From the NCBI GenBank assembly GCA_013365325.1, contig JABVXV010000031.1, positions 347,185 through 411,184 of the forward strand: DNA of 64,000 nt. The letters are read 5' to 3'. This stretch comes from Dipetalonema caudispina. Lineage: Eukaryota > Nematoda > Chromadorea > Rhabditida > Onchocercidae. Shown piece by piece: positions 39,090 to 52,600 of the stretch. Position 1 is the stretch's first letter. Each line of letters begins with the position of its first letter. A program made the position numbers and the translations under genes. The notes beneath the pieces were generated by a model. It ran no database searches and was not told the DNA's origin. It saw only the letters and a program-made list of their open reading frames with translations.

Positions 39090-42000
39090 ATGGTTGAAAT
39101 AGAACATTTTAAATCCACTTATGGGCAAGTGGTGGCTTCACTATTTTCCAAGCATGTAATATTGAAACCTTTGCCTGTCGATGAATCATCCAAGATTGTT
39201 ACGGATGAGGAACTGGCATCTCAATTGTGGAGTCTGTCCAGCTGTTTGAATGGATTGAGGGTATGATTCCTTTATAGCTTTAAAACATATCAAATCTCTT
39301 CGAGCATTCATTGAAACTTGTTTTTAGTTTCCTCTTGAGAATTTCGAAAATTGAAAGCTCAATCTTATACGAAGTTCCGAAGTTTTTCATTCAAGAAAAT
39401 ACTTCAGTATCCTTGTTTATTGTATTTAGGAAATGATCCCGAGTGATCGTCTAAACGAGTGGCGAAGACATACTTCATTTACACATCCTCTACGTTCGTT
39501 CATTCGTGAATGCGCAAAGAGCGCCTACAATACAGAATACTGTACTCAAGCTTTTTTCAAATTTTATGAAATCTTAATGCGCTTCTCTCATCTTTGCTTC
39601 CCGTGCAGTGATACGAAACACATCATTAGGTATAATACCTTTCTTTCAATAAGCAAGGTATCAGAAATTTGTTTTAACAGCTCTATTGAAGCAATAAAGA
39701 TGAACATAGAAATGCTGGAAGTGCTGATTTTAAATAATTTTGAATACATCTCATTTTCAAAATGGTAGCACGATTATGTTCTAGAAGTTTTCACTTATGC
39801 GAATCACCTGGTGCTTTCATTTCGGCTCTCAACGTTTATTTAATATTACAGAGAAATAAACTCCCTTGGCAGTGGTATGCAAATAGGTATGCTTTTTAGC
39901 TTTGAATCTTAATTTGTGTTTAGTTTTAAGCATTTACTTAAAAGTTGAAACTACTTCGTTGAAGTGAGGAAGCGGCGTGAAAAATGTAAGCATCTTGAGA
40001 AGTTTTGTAGACTTGCTTCATTTGACACTTCATGTTAGAATTTGAAAAAATTGTTTAAGATTAATATGAAGAAGAAGAAAGGGCCGATAGAGGAAATGAG
40101 GAGGATAATGATGATAAGTTAAGGACGAAAGTCTAGAAAGCCGACGTGTGGCTGAAATCGATGAGAAGTAACGAAAATCTAATATTTGAATTTTAAGTCT
40201 GAATCCTCATTATGAGTGGAATTCACCATTTGACATGTTCCTGGACGATGAATTAATCACAAGTACCTTTTCGAACTGGTTGTTTGGCCCTGATAACAGT
40301 GGTGATATACTAAAATGGACCAACGAATACATTAGCAGTATTGTTGAAAAAGTTGGCAAATTCTCTTTAATAACTGCAGATGGAAGCGTGTATTGCCAGG
40401 TGATCTTGCTTGCTTATTTTTCATTGAAATTATTTTAGAAACCTTGCAAACATAAGAAGGTATGCTAGCGCTACTTTGTCCTTTTTATTTAATCGTTTTT
40501 GTTTTCACAACTATTTTTTATCTAAAATTTACTGAGCAAATTGGTTGATCAAGATCCTTTGTTTTTCCAAATCCTTATTAAATTTGCCTTTCGTTAGGAA
40601 GTTGAAAGATATCATCTATATCATCATATGAAATTTCGAAATTCCAAGTTCTTAATGATTTTCTCGCAACTTTCGATGGATCAGCCCTTTTCAGGATAGT
40701 CCAGCAGAACAAGAGCGTATCATCTTCCCATTATTACAAAAAGAGATTGATATATCGTTAGCACTACTCCAAGCCAATGGTACATTTATCGTAAAAATGT
40801 ACACATCATTTCTTAATGAAACCCTAACATTATTGACTCGTCTGCTTATATGCTTCGAAGAAGTTCATGTCATAAAACCTTCCTGCAGTAAACCAGGAAA
40901 TTCTGAGGTTAATATCAAGATTTTTGCTGATTTTCGATTTTCAGCATTCTATAATTTCTTCTGTTTAAACTTTCAGGAAATTTTATTTAACAAGAATGCA
41001 ATTCATTATGATTTTATGAAGCTTCGAAGGACGTTATTTATTTCAGGTTTACCTGTTATGCGCTAGTTACACACCATGCAAGCAATGTAAAGAAGAAACA
41101 GAACTATCTACGTCTTATCGGAAGGTTCTTCTGTTTGAAAGTTGTTTCCTATCTAAGTTCTAAAAATATCCATAATCAATCTTTTTATTTCCAGATTTTA
41201 TTGGAATGTTCAAAATTTTTTGTGGAGCATCAGATGCAAATGATTTGGTTCAATATCGCTACTTTCGGTAAAGTCGAGGTACTTTAATAATTCCTCCTGA
41301 AAGAATGGTTCTTTCATTTCTGGAATTGTTTCAAACAATTTTCCCGTCATATCTGCTTTTCGTTGACTTATTTCAGAATGATTTGAAAGATTTCATTGAA
41401 CATAAGAAGATACAAGCAGCAGGAATCTATGAGCAGATAATGATTACATCAAATTTTGAAAAATTTGCTGCCGAACTTTTTTCAGCTTCTTTTACCCTCC
41501 TTAAAAAGTGAGTTATGATAACTGCAGTAGAAGTACTTAATAATTTTTTTACATTTTAGTCAATCAAAAATTTGTTATGAATTTTGAAGCATTTTTAAAT
41601 ATATTCATCATTTATTTTCCTCAGATCCAATCCGTGGAAGTTTTCAAAGCTTGGTGGTTTCATCGAAGAACTAAGAAACATTACCATTCAGGAAACAGAG
41701 ATTTTGATTGAAAATATGGTGAGTAAAAGGCAGTAAATTGATTTTCTAATTGTATTAGGCAAAATGTCATGATTTGTGTAGATGATCTCAGGCATCTATA
41801 ATTTTGAAATTGTTTTCCATTAAAATGCTTCTTTTCAAAAATGAGATTTTTCAGGTAATTTATGATTTTATGAAGGAATATAATGCTGCAGCAGAGCAGA
41901 AATTTGACATATCGCCTTGCTGGATTTGCGAATGCTGTCATTGGGTTGATGATTTCTGCGTTAGCAAGTGCAATTTGGAAGAGATCTTGGAGATGGGTAA

Positions 42001-43544
42001 TGCACCATCAGAAGCGAGCATAAAACATACGTTATTCTTAGAACCGAAAACTTTGGCATTGTTAAAATGCTCCTCTCTAGTAAGATTCAAATCTCGTTGA
42101 TTTTTAACTGTTTGAATTTCTGGTGTTTAAGAAAACAAGTCACTGCTTTATTTTATTTTCAGTATTTTACTTTATATGAGTTTCCTTACCTTTCTCGAAC
42201 TTCACTGTTTGCTCAAAGGTAGTTTAGATACTTTTTTACTTTCAAAAATTAAAAACAATTGATTTTTAGGAAATTGTAGATATCTGTTCTACTGTTTCCC
42301 CATATGCCGTTGATGTGAGCCTTGAAAGTCTGGAAAGGGCGCTACAATGCAAATCAGCACAAGAAATCAGTTCATCTGTACTTAGATCTCAATTTGACTG
42401 GATATCAGTCCTTGAAGAAACATTGCATCATGCTTCGAATCATCAGGCTCGTTAATTACGAATTAATTTTGCAATACTGAAACAGAAAAATAACACTGTT
42501 TGAAACAATCTTTTTTTGTAATTCATGGAATTTCGTTCTTGTAGAGTATCTTTGGTCTCTACATCTAACTAGTTCTTTTGTTGTCTGTGTCATGAAATAT
42601 TAAAAAGGAACTCTTTTGATTGGGGCAAAGTAAACTTTTCAATTTACAAATACTACTCTAAAAAATCACCGAAAACGGAGGAATTGTTGAAAAGGGGCGT
42701 AACTTATATTTCCACGGTTAAGATTGAATTAGAAGGAAGGTGACTGTTATTTTACAGGAGTCAAAGCTGCGAATAAGAATTCCTTCTTCTTCACTAATGC
42801 TAACTCGCTTTACTACCTCATTTATGGCATTCTGCTCCCTGTGTTACGAAAATGTTGTATTATTCTGTCCTGAAGAGAGTTCCCAAATGCTCTCTAATCA
42901 ACTAATATGCTATAATCCAGTAAGTCTTAGTCAGAGATTATTATACCCTTTCGGCATGCTGAGTTCATTGTGGAATGCGAAATTAAAAATTTGCCTATAT
43001 ACTTTATCATAGCTATGATAAAATGTAGGCAAGTTTTTGATTTTCTTGATCTGAAATTTCTTGTAAAAAAATGGTTAATATGGCCAGAAGACGGGATCAA
43101 TTTTCTAATGTCAAAACGCGAAATATTGATGGTATTTTCTTAAAATATTTTCAAAAATTTACAGCGAAAGAATGTTCACGGTTACGCAGAACTTCTTCGT
43201 TATTTGTCGATTATCAAGGAGAAATTGTTAGGTTAGGCATTAATATTTGTCAGATATATCAAATTAATTTCTAAAGAAAATCAAGATGATTTATTAATAA
43301 TCGCTAGTCAAAGACCATATATTTAAAAAATTTTGGATGATTAGTCTTTGCTACTTCTATACAATAGTATATTGAAATAGCTTAAAAGTTTGATAATAAA
43401 CTGTTTCTAGCTGTTATTCGAGATGGATTACGCGTTTATCGATTTGTGCCCGAACATCAGTTCAGATGTGAACATTTTTACGCATCGATATTGCGTTACA
43501 ATTCGTTCGTGGCACGAAGAATGCTTACAAAGTGCAAGTTTTAA
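39090..43544 (+). CDS. CMTR2: Cap-specific mRNA 2'-O-ribose methyltransferase 2 (CMTR2, FtsJ family)
   Basis: Methylates the 2'-O of the second transcribed nucleotide of capped mRNA (cap 2). Fourteen exons close in phase to 679 aa: 39090-39260, 39430-39629, 39785-39886, 40198-40399, 40695-40907, 41047-41124, 41195-41278, 41377-41507, 41625-41718, 41855-42079, 42270-42446, 42758-42919, 43165-43231, 43411-43544. The SAM-binding loop is HLCESPGAFISALN (residues 127-140). The catalytic tetrad is K101 (FFKFYEIL), D219 (ITADGS), K259 (FIVKMY) and E296 (KPGNSE). FGPDNSGDIL is also a CMTR2 signature. The second, degenerate Rossmann half ends with FTTSFMAFCSLCYENVVLFCP and a C-terminal helix (RVYRFVPEHQF), as in animal CMTR2. 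It is shorter than human CMTR2 by roughly 90 residues, mostly in the middle. A possible exon at 42164-42222 was left out because it breaks the frame. Intron 11 appears to use a GC donor. The start is the first in-frame ATG. Confidence 0.93.
42447..42757 (+). other. Inferred GC-AG intron in the CMTR2 gene
   Basis: The exon 42270-42446 ends LHHASNHQ and homology continues in phase 0 at 42758 (ESKLRIRIPSSS). The matching donor is CAG|GCTCGT. The nearest GT (GCTC|GTTAAT) gives the wrong phase, and the frame then meets a stop. Same pattern as in the upstream synthetase gene. Confidence 0.55.
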
Positions 43545-45055
43545 TGTTTATCCATGTGACGATGAAACTAATTTGAAGTGTAAATTCGGGTATTTACAGC
43601 AGCGAGTTAATTTTATGACAGTTGATTGGTGTGAAATAGTATCACGAATATAAATTATTGCTACAGCTTATAGAATCCAAGTCGTCTGTCTGAGAGCTTG
43701 CATCAACTAAACTGATATGCAACTGCAGTTGCGAACATCTCCTATCCTCTTCTGCAATAATGCAGCCCAAAGTTCTTGCTGTTTTCGGTAACCTGAATTG
43801 AGCTTGATAGCATGATTACCATTGTAGGATAATCTAGTCTGCAAAGTCTGACGATATTTGTTGTTGTACATATATGTTTAGTTTTTCAATTTAAAATTCT
43901 TGGGTATTCACAATATAATTCCCCTTATGTTTGAAACGTTTCTGAGTTTTTCTGTTTCTTTTTCATTACAAAGCTTATTTCTATATTTCAGCGGTAGAGA
44001 CTTGGAATAAATTTAATTGAACTTTAACTCATTTTCTCCGAAAAAATTACACTGGTAGAGTGCTCTGCTCTTTGGATGATCTGATACTTTGCTCTTTCAA
44101 TGGATCAGCATGTGGTAGTCTGTTTGGAATCATAAGAGAAAATAAATTAAGATTTGATAGGAACTAAAAATACAAAATCTGTTTCAATTCCACTCTGCTT
44201 TATTTCCTTTTTCGAAATCATTTTGACATGAAAAAAGTGAATCAGGCATTTAGAATCCCTTATTCTGGTCGTTTTTTTGTTTCTTGGGGCAAGGATTCTG
44301 AAAGCCGAAATATTTCCCTGTTTATTAGTGAATCATCCAAGATGTTATGAAATGTCTTACTTTGTGTGAAGCATAAACCATTTATTGTCGCGAGCATCAG
44401 AATTACAGATCTCTTAGAAATCAAGAATTCGGAAATCAGAATTGATTTAAGATCAACATGAAAATCAGAAAGAAATTAAAATAAGGGTGCGAGCGACACT
44501 TTACTAGAAATATTCCCGAGAATCCAGATGCCTTTGATTATTTATTTACCAATAGTTGATCTCACTTTGCTCAATTTAGCAAATTTACTAGGCTTCATCA
44601 TAAATTTTCTTTAGGATCTTATTTTATGTTTATTACTAACAAAAAAATTTTCAATATTTCACTTTCCACTCGCTTCTTATTTATCCTTGTCGTTAGGAAA
44701 ATAAAATAAAATAAAAAGTTATATGTTTTTGAACAAGAATAGTTAGTATATTATCGCGATTTGCATTTAATAATCCGTTTTCTGCATGCATATTGATTTA
44801 ATTTTAAATTTTCTAAACCAATTATAAACCGAAATTTTCCGAGGTATCAAGTCCTCTTCTTTGGTACTGCACCGATATTCATGATTTTTTTCGTAATTTC
44901 CCTTGATAAGAATTTCGAATAAAAAATACTTCATTACTCATCGTAAAATCTTAAATGAAGTTTCAAAATCTCAATATTAAATTAATATATTGGCAGAATT
45001 TCGAGCTGATATGTTAATTAACAATGGCAATCAGCAATTATTTTTTGCTTAAAAA
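43545..45055. other. Converging intergenic region, CMTR2 and four-pass membrane protein genes
   Basis: Holds the CMTR2 3' UTR, with a candidate AATAAA at 44006-44011, and the 3' UTR of the minus-strand membrane protein gene. The rest is AT-rich and shows no exon-like frames. Confidence 0.55.
44006..44011 (+). terminator. Candidate polyadenylation signal, CMTR2 gene
   Basis: AATAAA about 460 nt after the CMTR2 stop codon. It is the first canonical hexamer I noticed downstream; assignment is by position. Confidence 0.35.
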
Positions 45056-46455
45056 TCACGATTTGTCTTGGATCACTTCTAATTCGGTTGCTTCTTCCTG
45101 GGGAGCTCGTGGCAAATCGGCATTCCGTAGATGGTCGAAATATTTCCGACATTGGTTGAATACGAGAAGTTGATAAATGAGAAAAAGACCAACAAGAATT
45201 ATTGCAGTCTTGATCATTAAAACTATCAAAAATCTTGTGATGAATTGTTGCTGATGTCCTGAAAAGGCCTTTCAGAGGTATGAAGAAGTTAAACTGTAAT
45301 AGTACTTAGATTTTACTCTTATATTTTATTTGCAATATATCGATTCTTAATGCTGAATTACAATTATTTCAGCTTTTCTCGAGACATTGGAAATTTAGTC
45401 GGCAGGATTAAAAGATTCCAAAATAAACTAATTTTTTAAATGAATTTTTTATAGCTGCAAAAATGGAATTGTGTTGGAAAATTCGTGTTCGATTGTTGCA
45501 GAAGTGAACAAAGTTAGGTGAAACTACTTATAGATGACAGAACTGTGGACTTTCTTAGTGACACAACTTTTATTTGTTGTCGAAAAAGTAAAAACCAATG
45601 TAAATGTTTAGTAAGATCTCATTCTCTCATTGACTGTTCACTTCTGTTTACATTTTACGGAATTTGCGAAAGCATACCTTGTCCAAATGTGTCCAGAAAT
45701 GTTTGGGTACTAAATAACGCTGTTGTAAACAGGACGATTGTTCCAGTTAACCAGATTAGTATTGCTAAAACCTAAAAATGATGAAAACATTTTCTAAAAT
45801 TTATCCTCTGTTTTGCATCCTTCTGAAACAAAATCAAACATTTTTAAAAAACCTGAATCCAGTTTACTCTTCTAAAGCGTAAACAAAATTCTATCAGTGG
45901 ATTTTATTTGAAATTCAAATAAAGGTTGTTAGAATTACTCGATTTCAAATTACCGAATATATAATAGCTGGCCATAAGCAACTGGATTGTTTTTGTCGAA
46001 GAGCATAAATTGTTGACAAAAAGTACAATAATGGTATCCAAACGATCAGTATACTCCATGGAAAAAAAGTGCCAAGTATTATCACCCAGCAATTCATACT
46101 GAGCACAAACATAAATTTTGCAACAAGCTGTAAAATGACCATTGATCATATGAGGTGAGTGATAAATTGGAATAAGACTAAACTTAGTCTCATTTCTTCC
46201 TTTCCATTATTTAATACTTTTTACTGAGACTAAAATCTTCACTTCCTCATATACTTGTTATTGTCAGTTTATGATAATGATAAGTGGAATAGATGATGAT
46301 AGTTATGTAGAATTCAGGTAAAAACGAACATAAACATGAAATTTATTATTGAGGCATCGGAATGCTGGGTTGTTTGGTTCAACATCGACCTTTTTGGATA
46401 CGAGGTCTGTGAAATACTCTTTGATTGGTACACCATGGATTTTCTTGTTTATCAT
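45056..46455 (-). CDS. Four-pass membrane protein of unknown function
   Basis: Four exons on the minus strand, 46455-46336 (open to an acceptor at 46464), 46127-45954, 45771-45678 and 45258-45056, join in phase to about 196 aa. After a polar N-terminus of some 35 residues ending VEPNNPAFRCLNNKFH there are four hydrophobic segments: one starting VAKFMFVLSMNCW, one PWSILIVWIPLLYF, one AILIWLTGTIVLFTTALF, and one FLIVLMIKTAIILVGLFLIY. The C-terminal tail is hydrophilic and acidic. The NPAFRC…KFH motif just before the first membrane segment resembles small four-pass proteins common in nematodes, some distantly like LAPTM proteins. I do not recognise a specific family with certainty. The first donor (CAT|GTTTAT) and the start codon are the weakest points; an upstream exon may exist. 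Confidence 0.62.
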
Positions 46456-47805
46456 TTCAATTAACTGCAACACACTTATTGATTGCCATGTGAAAACTTG
46501 CAATTATTTATCAAACATTAAGCTGCGGACAATTCCATATTTTTTCATTTATAGATTTCATTCATAAGAATGACGAAAAGAACTTCTGTGTCTGATGCAT
46601 CAGCACTTTGAACCGAGTTGTTCCAAAATTTAGTTTACTGGAGGAATTCGAATTCAATATGAAATAGCACGAAAGTGGATAAATGCTCCCTTTAAATGAT
46701 TCTGAAATTTCGAAAAGGAATTAAGTATTGTGAATAGAAAAAAATCCAACTTCGGTAAATAAATACTATGCAATTATGAGTATATAGAAAATAGATCAAA
46801 AGATAATGATAAAAGTAAATCGAAAGTAAACGTCAGAAACATGTTTAAATGGAAGTAGTAATAACGTTTTTCTTTCAATATCGATTGAAAGAGTTAGAAA
46901 GGAAGGTTTTAATAGCAATAACAGAACGACAAAAAATATTTGTGAATCAACGCTACAGTTGTGATAGAAAAAATTCCTCTTTGAAATGTTTGATAACTGT
47001 TTATGTTTCAACCCACGTGACTTACCTAACCTGAATTCCTTATCCAACTGAAAAGTAGCAACGATTAGATCTTCCTATTCACATTGCAGGGTAGTTTGAA
47101 ATATTTCAAAAACATCTCACTCTTTTTCTCTAATTGCTCAGTTTTCAATTTCTGATTGGTATAACTTAAAACTAGAAATGAAAGAATGCGAACAATAATA
47201 AGGACGTTCAAAGCTTTTATTAATATGTGATCTGAAATTTTTAAATTTACATTCATTTAAAGTTCCACATTAATCAAATTTATAAATTCTCGAACACGAA
47301 AAAGTCAGCAAGATGGAATAAATGTAAAAGAATCAGCTCCTAAAAAGTGCATTTTCAATGGTATAACATGTTGTAATTTTAACATCACAACATTAAATAT
47401 ATTTACTATCAATGGTTATTTAAGAGAAGCATATAACTTGTTTGATTTAATATATATTACAGTAGTTAGCCTTATTTTAGTTTTCTTTCATCATTCCGAA
47501 AGCCTAACTACTACTAATTAAACTATGATATGCGGGATTTGTTAGCGTTTGCGTTTTAAGACTTTCTGCTGGCTAAATTTTTCTCAAAGCATCGCATACA
47601 TCTCATATTTTTGGTAAATCAACATTACAATGATGGAGTAAAACAGAATCTTTTCAAGTTGAATCAACTTATTTCAATGATTCCTAAACAAACTGCTTAG
47701 AATTTTATGCCATTCCTAACACCACTACCGACAGTTTTGTACTTTTCATATATTATCGACAAGTATTGTACAGTTAGAGGTAAAACTTGAGGTAACTTTG
47801 GAGTA

Positions 47806-47920
<115 letters not shown>

Positions 47921-49527
47921 GTTCAGTAGAATGAATAAAACGATTTATTTAATATAAATTTGAGAATGATTTAAAAGTAGTATGAGGAGAGAGTAATTGA
48001 TGATTGTGATATGAGAAAAAAAGAAGAGAATTTGTTAGTTTTAATTATTCTCATTGATAGCTGATCAGACTATCAGATAACATAATTATTAGTTAAGTGA
48101 TATAAAGCATAAGAGAATAAAAAATGCATATTTTAAGAAGTTTCGGATGCATTACTCCTCTTTACACTAGCGACAGCAACGCTGTGTGCTACTTTTAAGG
48201 TAACATAACCGGTTCTTGTCCTGATTTATGCTCATACCCAACCTCACTTCACCCTTCCCACTTTTTTCAGTTAAAACCTTCACTATCACCTCCAAATGTT
48301 TCTGCAGAAATAGACATTAGTTATCAAATTATCCTTTTATTTTAATGCTAATTTCACAATTTGTTTTAGTCTTATTAATTTCGAATCTAAGTTTGCAGAC
48401 TCGAGCAATCTGAAGGTTTAAATATATGTAGTATGCTTCAACAGGGAATGGTATCAGAAAGCGTGCACTATATAAAAATAAATTAATTCAAATAGACAGA
48501 TTTGAAGAAAAATCTGAATTTACTGCGTATACATTCTGTTTATACATTGAAGTATTTGTTCATTCAAGACGGTTCTAATTATCTTATCAGTTAATTGTAG
48601 CATGAGTAGTTAGAAAGTTGGAAATATTCGAACGAAACTCTTGAAATAATTAGGCTTATAATTGGAAAAGCCCTCACATCCAAGTTCATCCGAAAGAGTG
48701 CAAAATTAATCGATGTTACCTAGAAAAACTAAGGTACGGTGAAGTGTAGTAAGCTGAGTGATTATTAAATTTTCATTAACAAATGACTGTTCAATACGGA
48801 ATCAATCAACAAAAAAAAACTAAAGAAAATGTAGCGATTAAATTTTTAAGCCGATTGTAGAGTAATGCTGTTTTTGTATAATCAATTCAAAATTTTCAAA
48901 AAAAAAAAATCTTTTTTGTTTGAAAAAAATTGAAGGATTCTGTTTCTGAACTTGATTATTTGGTGAATCTTGAAAGATTTGTGGTCCTCGGACTCCTTTA
49001 TTAGAATACCAGAGAATTCATTCCTTCCACTTTCATCTTTATCTTAAGAGAAAGCTTAAAATAGTGAAAGACTAGATTTCTTTTAAAAAAAACATATTAA
49101 AGTTAAATGATTCCACTTTTCTCCTCTTCTGTCCTTCTTTTTCTGCTCCTAAATAACCTCTGAAGCAGTGATTGATCAATGTTAATGCTGATATTACTTA
49201 AAGAAATAACAATTTTTCGGCTCAGTTGTCCGCGATAATCGTCAATATCATTTTATGATCAAAATTCTTTGCCAACAACTATTTTCTTGTAGGGGAGTGT
49301 ACGTAATATCTATTCTGTGAATGAATACATTCCCGATTGCACTATCCATACTTTTAACATTATAGTTGCAACAATTAGCAATCTCCAACAATAGTCACTG
49401 CAAAGATCTGACGTGTAAGATATCAATTAGCAATGAAATTGAAGCTTGACCTCTTAGAACATTGAAAAATACACAGTTTATAACGATTTTATATTCACGT
49501 CAAGGTAGTATTGTAATTTTTATATAC

Positions 49528-49533
49528 TTTATT
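49528..49533 (-). terminator. Candidate polyadenylation signal, acid phosphatase gene
   Basis: Minus-strand AATAAA (TTTATT on the plus strand) about 136 nt downstream of the phosphatase stop codon. Confidence 0.5.
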
Positions 49534-49668
49534 TTAGATGCCCTTTTTTAAGGAAATTTTTCAAGGAAAGTTGGAAAGAAGCTAAAGAAGAAATATCTCA
49601 GTATAAAATGCTAAATAAATATAAAAATCAACATCACAACAAGCAGTAAACGATTGAGAGGTAAGTAA

Positions 49669-52600
49669 TCAAAACCTTTTCAATAACAAACACAATAACA
49701 TAAGAAAAGTGGAAGCAGAAATCATCATTGTGATAGCAGAAATTATCATTGTGATATTATGTCGACTTGTACCATTACCAATGATAGTCCTACTGGCGTT
49801 GCTGGCATCATAAGCGCTTTTTGAAATGTCGTTTTCCTCACAAGCCTGAAAAAATCAAAATCCAAATCCTAAAAACAACAATTCCATGGTTTCTTTGCTC
49901 TGAAGACTTCACATCTAACATTTGAAGATACTGTTTTTCTTACAAACGCTGCTTTCATTAGTAAGAATACGAATAATTCAAAAATTTCTTAATGGTCATA
50001 AAAGTATTTTCTTATCAGTCCACTTCTTTTCAATATGGGGATCCGATATATTTGATGGTAGACTGGAGACCAGCACAACATCAGTTGATCGATTATAACA
50101 AATTAGCTGAGTTACCATATTCAGATCATCCACCGTATTCAGCATAGTAGGAGCACTTAATCTGATAAGTTGGTCCAATGTACATGGTACCGAGCAACCT
50201 GGTACTAGTAGCTCATGAGCATCTGCATTTCCTGTCTCGTTCCTATATAGAATCTGCAATTATGGCAAATTGTTTGATCGTAAAAAAGGCTGGAATACTT
50301 CTTATACCGTTCTTTCAAACCGATTAAGTTAGTCTGACTAGAAAGCTAATTAAATTAAGATCTTAACTTGCCTAATCTTATTATCTTGATCTCTTCATTA
50401 GCATTTATTTGATCATTACTATGATAACATGGAAAATATTCATTTTGTTTCATTAGCCATTATTACGAGAATATGACATATAGGCCCATAAAGCCTAAAT
50501 TGTATTGGTTCTTATACAGCATTTCAGTTTTATCTTCCAAATTAAATCAATCAAATCTCATTCTTATGCGATTTGTTATTTTGATGGCAGCAAAGTTGGT
50601 TTACTTCAACTTTTATTAGAAGATACAAAAAAGGTGAGTGATTTTTGGATAAGTTTAATCTGAACTTAAGATGAAGTTGGACTGATATACTTAAGATCAA
50701 TCAGTTTATGAATTACTATTTCATTACTAAGCAATCTTTGCACTTCTATTTATGATTTTGACAGAATCAAGCAGTTTTATGAAAAAATGAAACAAGGCAG
50801 TCAGTTGTATGAAATTATAACTGTTGAATATAGTGGATCATGAATAGCGCATTCTGCTTAGATAATTTTTTGGAATATATTGACATGTGACTTCAAGTCT
50901 GGCGAATGTAATAGATGAAGCATTCAGGAATTACAGTATTTAGACAGAAACTTTGGTGGGATAATTCACTGAGAGAATTTAATGGTCTGCAACAAGATTG
51001 TCAGTATTGCAAAACCTTCTCAGTTTAAAACTTGAGATGATAGTGAAACTAACTTTTACTACTGTTCCATCCTTCTTTGTCTGATACAGTTCCATAATTA
51101 TACATGCCGAATATGGCACCATTAAACTGTTGCTTACATTTAATGCATGTAGCAGTGGTAATAATGTCGAATCATGCTGCAATTATCGAATAAACTGTGA
51201 TTGTTTGATTCGTACTATAGCAATTGATACGGAAAGGTAAGTGCGTTCTTCAGAAGCTTTGTTATCTTTCCACGTGAATACTAATCGAATTGATACAACT
51301 GATATGCTTAAAGTTATCAAAAAAAATTTACCGCAGAATAGAGAAACATTTTACGTGCTTCTACTTTGATCCCAGCGGAAACGTTCTGAAACCGATGTAG
51401 TAGATCTCCAAGCAGTAAGCCACCTTTAAGCTTCGCCTTCTCGAACGTATCATGCTTCGAAATTTGGCTGATACGCTTGAATTCCGTAATTATGTCAATA
51501 GTACGCATACCTTGGAACTTTGGCCATTTTTGGTAAACCCATTCTGGCTGCGGAAGTCGGTGCTCTATCTAAAATTTTGGTAAAATTTTACAAACTATTT
51601 TAAGCATTTGAAAACATGGAAGATGCAGTTACGTAAACGACATTTTTACCTTCTTTAGAGACCTTCCTATACCTTCTCACTTTTCAAAAATTAAGAGTTA
51701 AACTAGCTGAAATGAAGATATTTCTTCATTTCTTTGAAGAATTGATTGTTTTGAGCCAAAGAAAAATTTAAAAATAAGTAGCTTCTAGAAATTTAAAACT
51801 GAAATCCAAATATCATGAAAGGCAAGAATTTTCCCTTAGCCGCATAAAAACGACTACAACTAGTCTTTTTAGAACTACAACCACCTGTGGCTTCAAAATA
51901 CTCAATTTTAGCAATGCATTAACTGACAGATTACGTTGCAAAACTATCTCTTAACTTGATAATGAAATGCATTCATACCTCTCGTTGAATATCAAACAGT
52001 GCTGCTATTCGGCCAAAGCTTAACCCTTCACCGATTCCAGTTACATTTGCAAGGAGTTGAACAACGTCTGCATACTTCTGCATCATCGTATCAACGATCA
52101 TTGCCGTTTCATTTCTTACAAGTTGATCATAACGTGGACAAGAGTGAAGGGTAGGATGAAGAAACTGAAAAGATACAGTGTTAAGTCAAATAGTTCCAGC
52201 AACTTTTTATAATGAAGAATATGAATTTGCAATCTGATATTTAACAATAACAATTAAATGGACAATAGGTATTCCGGAAAAGCACTAACAGGTGCGTTCC
52301 GTTCGATGTTTTCGCTATGAAAGGCAATTGGTTGCCATTGTTCTCCATTCATCCACTGCATACTAGCATTGTTAGCCGGGAAGAGTCCACGTAACATAGC
52401 CTGAGCACTGACGATCGCTCGATCCGATCTGGACGTTACGATTCGTATCTGAAATTGCTGACGTTATCCGATGATTATTTTAAATTTATTCATAATGAAG
52501 GGTAAACAATAGCTGTCTATAATGGGATCATTTTTCTCGCTAAATTTCTGAAATGTTTAGAATTGCAATTATTATAATGTGATTATATGTTTCATGCATT

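Noticed and set aside
42164..42222. Exon-like frame YFTLYEFPYLSRTSLFAQ in the CMTR2 gene
   Set aside because: It has a good acceptor, but its donor phase cannot join the next exon without a stop, whereas skipping it keeps frame.
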